DNA from: DAOQVB01 sp964400865
GTDB taxonomy: Bacteria; Patescibacteriota; Microgenomatia; UBA1400; PJMF01
Assembly: GCA_964400865.1 (NCBI GenBank)
Contig: CAYNWG010000001.1
Location: forward strand, 1 to 64,000
Reading direction: 5' to 3'
DNA length: 64,000 nucleotides
Each line of letters opens with the position of its first letter. Within the stretch, counting starts at the first letter, position 1. Below the pieces are notes generated by a model that was not told the DNA's origin, made no database searches, and saw nothing but the letters and a program-made list of their open reading frames with translations. Made by a program: the position numbers and the translations under genes. Shown here piece after piece: positions 17,971-27,616 of the stretch.

Positions 17971-19236
17971 ATGCATCATTATATATCAAAATCAAACATT
18001 GTCAATAGTTATAGGATCTTATTAGAATTCATATTACTCACTACTTTTGTTGGCATTCCATTGCTAGTCATCCCGCAGGCAACTCTGCCTGCAGAATTGC
18101 ATAAGATTCAAATCTTTCATTCGGTAATTGAACTTCTCGGGTTATTAACAATTCCCTTGCTCATTTTTGATTTGAATTCTCTTAAAAAAGCAGCTGGGAT
18201 GCTTCGCTCATCATTATTTTTATTTCTTTTGACTTTTCTTTCCATAATCTCGATCAGCGCTATTTTTGGAGTTGACCCAATGAAAAGTCTGATAGGAAAT
18301 TATTGGCGAAATGACGGCTTGATCACCTTAGCGCATTTAGTGCTCTTTGCTTTTCTAACTGGCTTGCTCTGGACAAAAACTTTGAGAGACAAGGCGCTAC
18401 TAACAATTTCCATCGCTGCAATTGTAAATTGTTTCGTCGTCCTTGGTCAGGGATTTGCATTTACCGCATTGGGTTGGACTGATTTGAATGATTGGGGCAA
18501 CGCATTTGGAGCCACTTTTAATCAACCTGTTTTCCTCGCAGGCTATCTTGCTACAACGTTACCTTTAGTCGGATACTACTTTTTGCAAAGATCAAAAATA
18601 CTAGCCATCGCAATTTGCACATTACTCATTATTACAATTGCAATTACACAAACCTGGGGAGCACTGCTGGCTGGGTTAATTGGATTATTGTTTATCGCTT
18701 TTCAAAATCAAAAAAATAAAAAGGCCTTAATTGCAATTATTTCTTTCGTTCTTTTCTCAGCCTTAGTAATTGGTACGCTGCATACGTTGAAAAATGCTCG
18801 TCTAGAAGCCGATAATAGAGTACGTATAGGCGTTAGTTTATTCCAAGCTGGATCCAGCCGCCCCTTGCTTGGTTGGGGTTGGGCAAATATCGACCATGCA
18901 TTTGCAAGTACTAATTGGCCATTTCACCGTGAAGAAGATATCTATCTGGATAAGGCTCATTCACATCTTCTTGAGTTTTTTGTGACGACAGGGATACTGG
19001 GATTGTTACTATATGTTGGCATGTACTACAAAATGTTTCAGGCCTTACACCTAGTAAAGCACCAGAGTTTGCTAGAGAACCAAGCATTTTATTCCGCTGT
19101 AATTGCAAGTCTTGTTTCTTATCTCATTTTCACTCAAACGAACATCACTTCGATTGCTACTGAAATGATTTTTTGGTGTATATTTGGATTAGTGTCCAGC
19201 CATAGATTGCAAAAAACAGCATTCAAATCTAAATAG
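17971..19236 (+). CDS. O-antigen ligase-like membrane protein
   Basis: A 422-residue protein with about ten to twelve membrane helices. The loop GWGWANIDHAF followed by DKAHSHLLEFFVTTGILGLLLY carries the conserved His typical of the Wzy/WaaL O-antigen ligase family, which joins glycans to carriers on the outer membrane face. The ATG at 17971 is preferred to an in-frame ATG at 17722, because the latter would lie inside the antisense Ig-like gene and adds a glycine-rich low-complexity tail. Confidence 0.8.
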   Translation: MHHYISKSNIVNSYRILLEFILLTTFVGIPLLVIPQATLPAELHKIQIFHSVIELLGLLTIPLLIFDLNSLKKAAGMLRSSLFLFLLTFLSIISISAIFGVDPMKSLIGNYWRNDGLITLAHLVLFAFLTGLLWTKTLRDKALLTISIAAIVNCFVVLGQGFAFTALGWTDLNDWGNAFGATFNQPVFLAGYLATTLPLVGYYFLQRSKILAIAICTLLIITIAITQTWGALLAGLIGLLFIAFQNQKNKKALIAIISFVLFSALVIGTLHTLKNARLEADNRVRIGVSLFQAGSSRPLLGWGWANIDHAFASTNWPFHREEDIYLDKAHSHLLEFFVTTGILGLLLYVGMYYKMFQALHLVKHQSLLENQAFYSAVIASLVSYLIFTQTNITSIATEMIFWCIFGLVSSHRLQKTAFKSK

Positions 19237-19254
19237 TGCGGATATGGTACTATT

Positions 19255-20487
19255 GTGTTTGTGACTGCTCAATTCAAACTTGCTATTGCTTCAAAATCTA
19301 AAAAGACACTGACAACTGTATTTATAGTACTTTCGCTCCTAATCTTCATTTTTTGTTTTACCTGGCTTTTTGTCAAAAATAGACAAATAGGCGACATCAA
19401 CAAATCACAAGTGATTGAAATTCAACAAAGAACGAGCGAGCAGCTAAACCTAGAGTCTCAACTGGCAAGTGCTTCTGTCACTATTGAAAAACTACTCTCG
19501 GAAGATCAACGGGTCAAAAATGATCGGTTAGAAGCAACTATTTCTGCAATTCAAAAAACGTATCTCGATTCCACCAAACTTTATGAAGAAATTCTTGATC
19601 TACGGGGTGATAAAGCAGATACGCAGAAAATTGAGGAGAGGCTGGCAGATTCAATTTCCCAAATGGCAGCTCAAAATTATTCATCAGCGAGCGCGACGCT
19701 CAAGACAGTGGCTGCAGAAATTAAAGCCTTACAGCAAAAACTGGCTGAGTCAGCAGTCGCGTCCACACCGCAGGCCGCAGTATCCAATACCGCCCCTAGT
19801 AGTGGGTATGGTCGACAAAAAGTCGAAACAGATATTGGCGGGTTTGTTGTAAGCTTAATCGCTGCGGATTTAAGTTCGACCAAAGTAATTGTTGATACCG
19901 CCAGTGGGGGAGACTGCGGCAATGACTGCCCCGTACTGTCACTATCTGATTATGTCAGTCGAAATGGGGGATATGCTGGGGTTAACGGTTCGTATTTCTG
20001 CCCGGCGACATATCCAAGTTGTGCTGGAAAAACTAATACCTTCGATTTATTAGTTATGAATAAAGATAAAGTGTATTTCAACTCAGGCAACAATGTGTAC
20101 AGCAATAATCCGGCAGTAATATTTGGCGGTAGTTATGTGCGCTTTGTGGGCGCTGCTTCGGAGTGGGGTAGAGATACTGGCATTGATAGCATGCTTTCCA
20201 ACTATCCACTTTTAGTCAGTGGCAATCAAGTGCGGTTTAATGGCGATGGAGACCCCAAAAAAGGCTCAAAAGGCAACCGAAGTTTTGTGGCCAATAAGGG
20301 GAATACAGTGTACATTGGCGTGGTTCATGGAGCCACCGTCGCAGAATCGGCTCACGCACTGCAAACACTGGGGATGGATAACGCGCTCAATCTGGATAGC
20401 GGTGGCTCCACTGCCCTCTGGAGTGGTGGCTACAAAGTCGGACCGGGTAGAAATATTCCCAATGCTATTGTGTTTGTAAGGAAGTAA
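19255..20487 (+). CDS. Membrane-anchored phosphodiester glycosidase (NAGPA-like)
   Basis: A 410-residue protein: membrane helix at about 22-42 (TVFIVLSLLIFIFCFTWLF), a coiled-coil stalk to about 165, then a NAGPA/DUF2233 domain with GVNGSYFCP, NYPLLVSG, GNTVYIGVVHGAT and the signature NLDSGGSTALW. The family cleaves phosphodiester-linked sugars or related envelope substrates. The start is GTG at 19255; a second GTG at 19261 lies seven bases after TACTAT and may be the real leaderless start. It follows the O-antigen-ligase gene by 18 bp, so the two may act together. Confidence 0.85.
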   Translation: MFVTAQFKLAIASKSKKTLTTVFIVLSLLIFIFCFTWLFVKNRQIGDINKSQVIEIQQRTSEQLNLESQLASASVTIEKLLSEDQRVKNDRLEATISAIQKTYLDSTKLYEEILDLRGDKADTQKIEERLADSISQMAAQNYSSASATLKTVAAEIKALQQKLAESAVASTPQAAVSNTAPSSGYGRQKVETDIGGFVVSLIAADLSSTKVIVDTASGGDCGNDCPVLSLSDYVSRNGGYAGVNGSYFCPATYPSCAGKTNTFDLLVMNKDKVYFNSGNNVYSNNPAVIFGGSYVRFVGAASEWGRDTGIDSMLSNYPLLVSGNQVRFNGDGDPKKGSKGNRSFVANKGNTVYIGVVHGATVAESAHALQTLGMDNALNLDSGGSTALWSGGYKVGPGRNIPNAIVFVRK

Positions 20488-20490
20488 AAA

Positions 20491-20727
20491 CTATCTACCA
20501 GCCAATTCTTTGTCTATTTGCTTACCAGTAGTTTCTTTAAGAAATTCAGAGAGGGGAACCGACTCGCCAGCAACAAGTCTCTGCAAGGCATCTACCAGCA
20601 TTTTTTGGGCGGCCGCTCGTTCAGCCTCAGCCCGCTGAGGATTCCACCCATCAGCAATTTGTCCCAATGAAGGGATTGGGGGAACAAGATTTCGTTTACC
20701 AAAATAACCACTCTCTAGATCAAACAT
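20491..20727 (-). CDS. Unrecognised 78-residue protein
   Basis: A small charged helical protein (RAEAERAAAQKMLVDALQRLVAG in the middle, KETTGKQIDKELAGR at the end) with no membrane segment. It lies three bases from the convergent glycosidase gene and marks the edge of the minus-strand block that continues into the phage genes. Its short alpha-helical form is common among phage-encoded proteins, but I cannot name a family. Confidence 0.5.
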   Translation of the reverse strand: MFDLESGYFGKRNLVPPIPSLGQIADGWNPQRAEAERAAAQKMLVDALQRLVAGESVPLSEFLKETTGKQIDKELAGR

Positions 20728-20778
20728 AGTCGTTTCATTGTATATATTCGCCCCACCTAGTCAAGCGGTATTATTGGA

Positions 20779-20913
20779 TTATCGAGTTTGGTTTGATGGG
20801 ATTGCACCCAAGCCATGTTTTTCAACAGGCCTTGATTTAATTAAAGTAGCAATAGTGAATAGAAAGATAAATAACAGAACAATGCTTGAAATCTGAATCA
20901 GTCTTTTATTCAT
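20779..20913 (-). CDS. Possible 44-residue single-pass membrane protein
   Basis: The frame reads MNKRLIQ, then a strongly hydrophobic stretch (ISSIVLLFIFLFTIATLI) and a basic/polar tail, a plausible small membrane protein or holin-like peptide. There is no clear ribosome site before the ATG at 20913, so it may be chance. Confidence 0.3.
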   Translation of the reverse strand: MNKRLIQISSIVLLFIFLFTIATLIKSRPVEKHGLGAIPSNQTR

Positions 20914-21217
20914 ACCGTTCTGAGCTGGTGACCGTACTTTGCTCGAACCTAAGACCTCTTGTCGAGCCTAGTTTGGAACTCCAGCTTAATCTTCTTAAAG
21001 AACATATTGGCATTGAATCTTTCGCAGCCGTTTATCAATGACACGTCCCTATTTTACTTCATTAACCCCTGTGGACACAAGGTTGTTTCTGTTTCTTTCT
21101 GTTGTTGCGCTGATCTCGAGTTAGATGTATTGTATAATACCTGTAACCTACATTAAAGATTATTCTTAATTGTAGGAGTATTTTTCCTTTTTAAGGAGCC
21201 TGCCTTTTCGAATAACT
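20914..21217. other. Intergenic region between host and phage blocks
   Basis: No gene is visible. A TATAAT with preceding TTG at 21133-21138 and a GGAG at 21196 probably serve the AbrB-like gene. No attachment-site repeat could be matched to another part of the window by eye. Confidence 0.4.
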
Positions 21218-21496
21218 ATGAAAGATAAAAGCTCGAAGAAGCCACAATCTAAAATGACAGTCTTTGGGACCGCACCTGTAAGCTCGCGCGGTCAAATTGT
21301 CATACCTGCTAAATTGCGTAAAGCACATAACATTAATTCTGGTGATACCTTAATCTTTACCGGAAATCCTGATTCCGGCTATTTCCATGTGTTGAATGCC
21401 AACTCTTTCAAAGGTTTTACTGATGATTTAAACAATCTCGTCTTCAATAATAAACAGAAATCTGATCCTGCTAAAAAAGAGAAAAAAGACAAATAG
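21218..21496 (+). CDS. AbrB/SpoVT-type transcription regulator
   Basis: A 92-residue protein whose residues about 18-55 (PVSSRGQIVIPAKLRKAHNINSG in outline) are a swapped-hairpin AbrB DNA-binding domain; the tail is lysine-rich. Such proteins act as antitoxins or transition-state repressors. No toxin gene adjoins it, since the next gene converges on its stop, three bases away. It lies at the border of the phage block and could regulate it or itself. Confidence 0.8.
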   Translation: MKDKSSKKPQSKMTVFGTAPVSSRGQIVIPAKLRKAHNINSGDTLIFTGNPDSGYFHVLNANSFKGFTDDLNNLVFNNKQKSDPAKKEKKDK

Positions 21497-21498
21497 TT

Positions 21499-21747
21499 TT
21501 ATCGAAACAAAAACCGAAAAACTAAGTCCACAACAATCATCGCAATTGAAGCTGTAACACTAACTTTTACCGCCAAAGTACTCACTTTTATTTTCAAGTC
21601 AGTAACGTCTGATTGTAATTGGTGTAAGTGGTTTTCTTTTATCTCCCTTAATTCTTTATTTACAAAACCAAATCCACCATCTACTCGCTCTTCGAGTTTG
21701 GCGACACGTTCAAGCATATTGATGGTATTGACGGGTTTATCACTCAT
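21499..21747 (-). CDS. XhlA-like coiled-coil membrane protein
   Basis: An 82-residue protein: coiled coil over residues about 12-55 (LERVAKLEERVDGGFGFVNKE start) and a C-terminal membrane helix (VSVTASIAMIVVDLVFRFLF). This is the architecture of phage XhlA-type haemolysin/holin accessory proteins. It closes the phage lysis group after the holin-like and M23 genes. Confidence 0.7.
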   Translation of the reverse strand: MSDKPVNTINMLERVAKLEERVDGGFGFVNKELREIKENHLHQLQSDVTDLKIKVSTLAVKVSVTASIAMIVVDLVFRFLFR

Positions 21748-21753
21748 AGGACA

Positions 21754-21975
21754 TTAGTTCTCAATATATTCACTTGCTGTTAACCATTTTCTGACCGTGT
21801 TGACAACAACTGACCAGAAAGCTACAACAATCGGAGTCCATTGACCGAAGTCGATATTGGGAATTTGTTCCGTCAAATATGTTAGAGCTGCTCCGAGTAG
21901 TGCAATTCCTAGACCTGTACCAAGTTTCTTAAGGTCGTCAATTGTCAGCTGATATTTAGGGCTGGTAACTATCAT
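21754..21975 (-). CDS. Holin-like small membrane protein
   Basis: A 73-residue protein with two hydrophobic helices (LGTGLGIALLGAALTYL and WTPIVVAFWSVVVNTV) and a charged C-terminus, fitting a small phage holin that would release the endolysins through the membrane. AGGAGGTG lies before the ATG. It overlaps the M23 gene stop by four bases, so translation is coupled. Confidence 0.65.
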   Translation of the reverse strand: MIVTSPKYQLTIDDLKKLGTGLGIALLGAALTYLTEQIPNIDFGQWTPIVVAFWSVVVNTVRKWLTASEYIEN

Positions 21976-23039
21976 AGTTTTTCACCTCCTTTAGGTAATT
22001 TATTACTGAAATACTGAACAACCAGAGAGAAAATCAATTGAGGAGTCGGAACCAGAGTACCCTTTTGGCACGCCTCAAATTGGCCTTTGTATTGCTGTGC
22101 ATCGTTGAGAGCTCTGCCCTTGGCTTTATTAGCTTCATCTAGCTCGCCCTCTAATACCCCTATACGAGCCTGAGCCAAGGGGAGTGCATCGGAACCATTT
22201 TTCAGCTGTTTATTTAATGCGTCGATCAGGGCTTTGTAGTACTTTTCCTTGTCTAGCAAATCCTTTTCGAGTCTGCCAACTTGTTCTACACGGTTGCTGA
22301 TCTCCTGGTTGGCTTTGTCGAGGTCGGCAGACTTCTCGTTTAGCTTGTTAGATAGGTCAGTTTCACGACTTTTATACCCTGCAAGGACACTCTTGATTCT
22401 GTCGCTGGGGGTAGTGTTGAGGTCGTCAGTGATCTCAAAAATCTTAAGCGTCTCGGCCCACTTTGTGGCAGAAGAAACGACTTGCTCGTATTTAGTACGC
22501 CATTCTGGGGTATTTGGGACCAAACAGCCTTCCGGAGTGGAAGTCACCCCTTTTTCCTTTTTATATTTCCTTAACTCATCAAAGAATTCTTGTGGGTTAA
22601 TTGCTCCAAAGTAGCCATTGCTATAGTTATCACTTGTGAATTTACCGTTTGAAAGTTGCCCTCGCTTCACTGTCAGGTGCAGGTGACTTCCGGTACTGTT
22701 GCCAGTATTGTCACTAATAGCCATCGCATCGCCTTCGTTCTTATTCTCAAAACTCTCAATAGACTTACAGTGCGCATAAGTTAATTTATAAGTGTTATAA
22801 AGCTGGATGATTACTTCAAAGTACAGACCGAAGCCATCATTGCCTTCGTTGCCTTGAGCATAAAATTTGGACGGCCAAGAAGACAGAATGTTTCTAAAAC
22901 CTTGAGGTGTATCTGGAAACTTAGTCTTTAAGTCCCAACCATTATGTCCTTTCAGTCCAAACCTAGCATAATTTGCAGGATTTTCTCCAAAGCCTTGGTT
23001 TAATTCAAATGGTTCGATTGGTCTTGTTATATCTGACAT
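21972..23039 (-). CDS. M23 (LytM) peptidase with coiled-coil tail
   Basis: A 355-residue protein. The N-terminal domain carries HNGWD near residues 32-36 and GSHLHLTV near residue 118, the zinc ligands of M23 endopeptidases that cut peptidoglycan cross-links. After about residue 190 comes a long coiled coil (SNKLNEKSADLDKANQEIS) with a short tail. As a phage protein it may be an endolysin or a virion lytic enzyme. No signal peptide is visible, so it would need the holin or the virion for delivery. Confidence 0.8.
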   Translation of the reverse strand: MSDITRPIEPFELNQGFGENPANYARFGLKGHNGWDLKTKFPDTPQGFRNILSSWPSKFYAQGNEGNDGFGLYFEVIIQLYNTYKLTYAHCKSIESFENKNEGDAMAISDNTGNSTGSHLHLTVKRGQLSNGKFTSDNYSNGYFGAINPQEFFDELRKYKKEKGVTSTPEGCLVPNTPEWRTKYEQVVSSATKWAETLKIFEITDDLNTTPSDRIKSVLAGYKSRETDLSNKLNEKSADLDKANQEISNRVEQVGRLEKDLLDKEKYYKALIDALNKQLKNGSDALPLAQARIGVLEGELDEANKAKGRALNDAQQYKGQFEACQKGTLVPTPQLIFSLVVQYFSNKLPKGGEKL

Positions 23040-23045
23040 AGCTGT

Positions 23046-26000
23046 TTATCTATAAATGAGACTCTTGATACTTTGATTGTCTCCGGAACTAGCCCCCGGC
23101 TTCAATGGAATAAGTGGTGATTTCTGTTCATTGCCGTCAGTTTCTTGGGGAATACCACCTGGCAGCGTTGTTTTTAGTAAGCGTTGCAGATCACTTGCGT
23201 TGAAAGTGATACTGCTTTGGAATAAGGCCGCTTCTTTTGGATCGTCTTTCATAAGAAGTGGCACAACCTGAGGTATCAGTTTCTCAGCCTCCTCATTCCA
23301 GCGCAGAGCCATTTGCTGCGCTTCCTGGAGATTGCCTTCTTCTACCAGTTTCTTCATTTGTAAACGAGTTGTGTTATACCCAACTTCAGCATCGTACTTA
23401 ATGTCCCAGGCAATGCGCTGTTTCTCACCGCCATGTGTCCGATAAAAACGATCCATTGTTAGTCCCAGAACATCAGCAGGGCTCAACAGCTCGCGTGCCA
23501 GGCTCCCTGTAAGCCCGTAAACGGCGTGCGTGAGCTTCATAGGGCTTACACCGAGTGCACGACCGATTGTGATGGCTAGATCAGGCGTTCTGCTGTCATA
23601 TTGCTCAGACGGTGCTACTTTCTCTAACCTTCTAGGAACAACGGGAAAACCAGTAAAGAAGTTAGTATTAGTTGCGATTTCAACTGGCGTGCGTACTATC
23701 GGAGGCAGAGCACCTGAGAAGAAGGCTTGAGCTGAGAGTTCACCATCTCTGGTGAACGGGACCGGAGCCAATTGACTCATCCACTCCAAACCAAGTTTAA
23801 AGAGGTTTTGTGGTTCCTGTTTACGGACATATTCGAAGGCATACATCAGAGGGTTGAAAAAGATCGCTCCGACATCGCCTTTAGGAATCTGAACCACTTT
23901 TGGTACTCGATTGCCTTCGTCGTCTTTATCTTCGCCAACAATAACAATGAAGTAGGTGTCCTTTGCCCATTGTGGAATGTCATCCCACAATTCCTCATGG
24001 TTCATTACGTTGTAGAAATACGTGGCAATGCCAGGGAGAACAGTTAAGGCTATAGCCCTCGCAGTCGTCCGGATCGGATTATCTTTCATAACACGAGCTA
24101 CGTTCAGCAGTCCTTGCCATCGAGCGTTGACAAACGGCACCCACATATTTATCAGCCGTGCTTCAACACCTGCTTTGGCAAAGTCGACTGTGACATTTCG
24201 GGCTTCAAATGCTGCTTCGAGGGGAGTAGCTCCTTTACTGAGCGCCTTCTTATAAATTCCCAATCTTGGAGCAAGTTCTATAGCTTCGGAAAAGTTTCCT
24301 ATCAACTCAAAGGGATTAAGGACCGCCTTTGTCCTTTCCATCCATCTGGGTCTAAATAACTGCTCAGAGGCAACTGCTAAACCTTTGGTTGACTCGATGT
24401 AGCTACCATATCCACCTTGGTTTCTCATAAACTCGTCGTAAGCTTTTGATTCCCACTTAAAAGCAGAACGAAAACCGTCTTTGAATCCTGATAGCCACAC
24501 TGCAGGGTTAAAGCCATATTTGGAAACCATCGAGGCGGTTTGGTAGTCACGAACCGCATTGGAGAGGGTGAAAGGAAAATAGAGAGTGGTTGTACCTGCT
24601 TTGAATGCTTTCGAAGACATCATCACTAACTTACCCATCAAGCCTGTCTCTGCTGGACTCATGGCGTGCATGGCTTCAGACAATTCTTTTGGCACAGCCC
24701 AACGCGTCACCTTACCACCGATAAATACGCTAATTGACTCCCAATCTTGTGGGACATTTTCTTTATTGGGAAGAAACCTGATCAATCCTTTGGTCGCATC
24801 GGGGTGAGTCTTGCGTAGCTCTACGAGTTTTAGGGCTACTTTATTTCGCTCAACTAGGCTAACTGCTTTTGTGAGATTGTCTATTACGGAGATAAATGGA
24901 TCCCGAATAACTTTATCCGTTCCTTCAAGGGCACTCACAACACCTTGTTTACTCACTGAAAAAGTTTCCGAACCGACTGCCATCTTGTCTGCTTCTTCCA
25001 GCGTGGGTATATATTCCAAGACATGGAATGGTAGCCAATTTTTGTTTTTCTCTACAACTGCATTGAAAGCATTATTACTTAAGATACCCGAATCTCTCAT
25101 AGGCTCCAAAATTGCCTTAACCGCCCAATTCTGCATTCCGTTACCAACTTGCTGAAATGTTTGGAATGCTTTGTCACCAACCTTAGCCTTTAGTTCTTGA
25201 AGTGCTTTTTCTGCGGTATCTTGGGTGACTCCAAGTGGATTTTCGACACCTCTGGCTGCTCGTTCAACCGTTCTTTGGGCAAGCACATAACGGGTAAAGT
25301 CTGCGCGTAGTTTTCTAACCGGCTGAAGGGCGGTGTAGAGGTCTCTAAAACTGCCTTCTACAATACCGAAGCGTCCAGCGTACATTCGTGCGCCAATATA
25401 TGGACTGGAGTTTATATCGATTGGCTTCCCTTGAAGTTTACTTACTTTGTTTTCAAATTCTCGGATAGGAGCAAAGCGATCAGTAAATAAACGAGGGAAA
25501 ACTTGAATAGCTTTTTTAGCTTTGTCCAAGAGATTTGCGGCTGGTGAGAGTTTTCCTACCATGGCATCTATTTGACTTAATGCACTTCCATCTGGAGGTG
25601 GCGGATCAGATTCAATAGATGTCTCTTGTGGAGGTCTAGGAGGGCTACCAGGTGGCGGATCTTTCACTTCATCAGCTCGAGGTTGCTCGGATGCAACTAT
25701 CTGACCCTGACGCCGTTTTTGAATCAACGTTGACTGCGATACATCCTTATTAGTGCTTTCAAGCTTTTCAAGCTCGGTTTCACCAGGAACTCGATATTTG
25801 TCTCGTATTTCGGCAGCTTTGGCCGCTTTTTGATCTAAGACGGAGAATGATGTGCTTAGTGGAGTGGAGGGTTTGCCATCAACTAGGGGTACTACATTTT
25901 GTGGATCAAAAATGACCATCTGGTTTAAACCTTTGACACCGTCATATCCTTTCTTTTGTAGAACTTCTCTAATTTTTTCGGGATCACCGTACTTAGTCGC

Positions 26001-27611
26001 TTCAGTGTAAAGCTCGTCAATTTTGCCTGACCAATTGAAAAGTTTTAATCCTTTTTTAATCTTTGTATCTATTACTGTTCCGTATAATTTTGCTCCTTCA
26101 CCACCTGGTGTAAGATCCAAGTAAACACCCTTACCCATAACCCCTCCATAACCACTCGTTTTTCCAGAGTCCGCCAAACTGAACCCTTCCTTCAAGATCT
26201 TTTCGGGAACAGGAGTGCCATGTTTATATGTTTCTACACTTAGCTCAGTTGCTTCAGGTGCTCCTCCTTTTGAAGGAGTGACTGGTATCTTATTTTCCAT
26301 AGCCACTGTCACTAAATCAGCGTCAGTTAATTCTGCAACTCGACCGAGTCTAGTTTTCGCTTCTTGTCCTCCAAGGGAGGTCACGATTTCGCTTCGTTGT
26401 GCATCGTTTAAGGTAGCTCGAATTGATAAACCTGCCGGCATATTACGAACAGCTCTGACAATAATGGCGCGTTTATCGGGGACATTTTTCCAGAGATCAT
26501 AATAAAGATCTTGAAATTCTTGCCTGAATGATTTTCCGGTGTAACCAGTAGGATTACTCACTTTTGCCAAGAATTCATAAGCTCTGTTGGCGGTGTTCCA
26601 AGCCTGGTTGAACTGTGTCATTTCCTGCGGCGTTTGATTAGCTTGAGCTGGGAATTGCTTAGTTATGCCGACTACTTTATTCTTCCAGGCTTGCTTAACC
26701 TGGTCTGCGGTTGCTTTTTCATTCACTCCTAAATATTCCAGGGCTTGGTTTTTGGTAATCTTCAACTGCTCACTAGCCACTTTTTCGATTTGTTTCTCTA
26801 TGGCTGGTTTGTTGGGAAGATACTTTGCTACTGCAAAATTGAGAGAGTGTAATCCCATCATGGCCGCCGTGTTTTTAAGAGCATCTTCGGTTGATTCACC
26901 TTTAATCAGGGATGTTACATATGTGGCCGGTCCAATGATCGCGGAGGATTTGAGAAAAGATGGTTTCATTCCGGCAATAGAGAAAGCTCCACCCAAGGCA
27001 AAGTCACTAACGAAATCCTTTGTTCTTTGTTGTGCGTTTTTATATGATTCCTCTTTTTGAAGTTGTGTTAGTCCTGCAAAAGTAAGTCCATTTGATAGAA
27101 GACTAAACGTCTTTGGGGCTACTGTAGCAACTCTCGCAAGTAGAGGAACACCCTTGAGAGCTCCCTGAACCAGCCCGCCACCAACGACAAAGGTTCCAAT
27201 AGTACCGAGGACATTAAATTCAACCTCAGTCATATCTCCAGCCATTTTCTCAATATCGTTTGCATATTTGATTTCGGGGTTCCACCAGCCAAAGGTAAGT
27301 GCTTGAGCCAAACCATCACCAGCACCCTTTAATGCTCCAACAGTTGCGCTAGGGAGTCGCTCTAAAACATCTGTATCTCGGTCGCCTAAACCCAAAGTCT
27401 GTGCTGCTGCCTCAACATATATACTTTTAAAGGGTTTGTACGAGCCACTGGTTGGACCTGGAATTGCAAATTCCGATTGCTCAGGAACCAATGGCTTAAT
27501 CAAGTCGCCGAATTTTTGTTGAGCTTTCCCAAAAATGCCACCGAGTGTTTGACTCGTATTCTGAATTGACGAGGTTATGTTTTTCTTGATTTGATTAAAA
27601 AAGTTATCCAT
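23046..27611 (-). CDS. Very large polyvalent internal virion/ejection protein
   Basis: About 1,521 residues. From the N-terminus: a helical region with amphipathic and glycine-rich segments; a DnaJ-like segment (about 284-350, ALEYLGVNEKATADQVKQAW) without the HPD triad; an ADP-ribosyltransferase-like segment (about 460-580, TYKHGTPVPEK, GVMGKGVYLDLTPGG); a proline-rich linker; and a large helical region with FPFTLSNAVRDYQTA and WVPFVNARWQGLLN around 1007-1240, resembling the LPD38 domain of phage polyvalent proteins. Such proteins are packed in short-tailed virions and enter the host with DNA. The start at 27611 is chosen because it follows the previous stop by five bases; the longer frame would overlap it. 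Confidence 0.75.
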   Translation of the reverse strand: MDNFFNQIKKNITSSIQNTSQTLGGIFGKAQQKFGDLIKPLVPEQSEFAIPGPTSGSYKPFKSIYVEAAAQTLGLGDRDTDVLERLPSATVGALKGAGDGLAQALTFGWWNPEIKYANDIEKMAGDMTEVEFNVLGTIGTFVVGGGLVQGALKGVPLLARVATVAPKTFSLLSNGLTFAGLTQLQKEESYKNAQQRTKDFVSDFALGGAFSIAGMKPSFLKSSAIIGPATYVTSLIKGESTEDALKNTAAMMGLHSLNFAVAKYLPNKPAIEKQIEKVASEQLKITKNQALEYLGVNEKATADQVKQAWKNKVVGITKQFPAQANQTPQEMTQFNQAWNTANRAYEFLAKVSNPTGYTGKSFRQEFQDLYYDLWKNVPDKRAIIVRAVRNMPAGLSIRATLNDAQRSEIVTSLGGQEAKTRLGRVAELTDADLVTVAMENKIPVTPSKGGAPEATELSVETYKHGTPVPEKILKEGFSLADSGKTSGYGGVMGKGVYLDLTPGGEGAKLYGTVIDTKIKKGLKLFNWSGKIDELYTEATKYGDPEKIREVLQKKGYDGVKGLNQMVIFDPQNVVPLVDGKPSTPLSTSFSVLDQKAAKAAEIRDKYRVPGETELEKLESTNKDVSQSTLIQKRRQGQIVASEQPRADEVKDPPPGSPPRPPQETSIESDPPPPDGSALSQIDAMVGKLSPAANLLDKAKKAIQVFPRLFTDRFAPIREFENKVSKLQGKPIDINSSPYIGARMYAGRFGIVEGSFRDLYTALQPVRKLRADFTRYVLAQRTVERAARGVENPLGVTQDTAEKALQELKAKVGDKAFQTFQQVGNGMQNWAVKAILEPMRDSGILSNNAFNAVVEKNKNWLPFHVLEYIPTLEEADKMAVGSETFSVSKQGVVSALEGTDKVIRDPFISVIDNLTKAVSLVERNKVALKLVELRKTHPDATKGLIRFLPNKENVPQDWESISVFIGGKVTRWAVPKELSEAMHAMSPAETGLMGKLVMMSSKAFKAGTTTLYFPFTLSNAVRDYQTASMVSKYGFNPAVWLSGFKDGFRSAFKWESKAYDEFMRNQGGYGSYIESTKGLAVASEQLFRPRWMERTKAVLNPFELIGNFSEAIELAPRLGIYKKALSKGATPLEAAFEARNVTVDFAKAGVEARLINMWVPFVNARWQGLLNVARVMKDNPIRTTARAIALTVLPGIATYFYNVMNHEELWDDIPQWAKDTYFIVIVGEDKDDEGNRVPKVVQIPKGDVGAIFFNPLMYAFEYVRKQEPQNLFKLGLEWMSQLAPVPFTRDGELSAQAFFSGALPPIVRTPVEIATNTNFFTGFPVVPRRLEKVAPSEQYDSRTPDLAITIGRALGVSPMKLTHAVYGLTGSLARELLSPADVLGLTMDRFYRTHGGEKQRIAWDIKYDAEVGYNTTRLQMKKLVEEGNLQEAQQMALRWNEEAEKLIPQVVPLLMKDDPKEAALFQSSITFNASDLQRLLKTTLPGGIPQETDGNEQKSPLIPLKPGASSGDNQSIKSLIYR

Positions 27612-27616
27612 ATGTT

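Noticed and set aside
20914..21217. Phage attachment site
   Set aside because: No matching repeat at the other side of the phage region could be found by eye.
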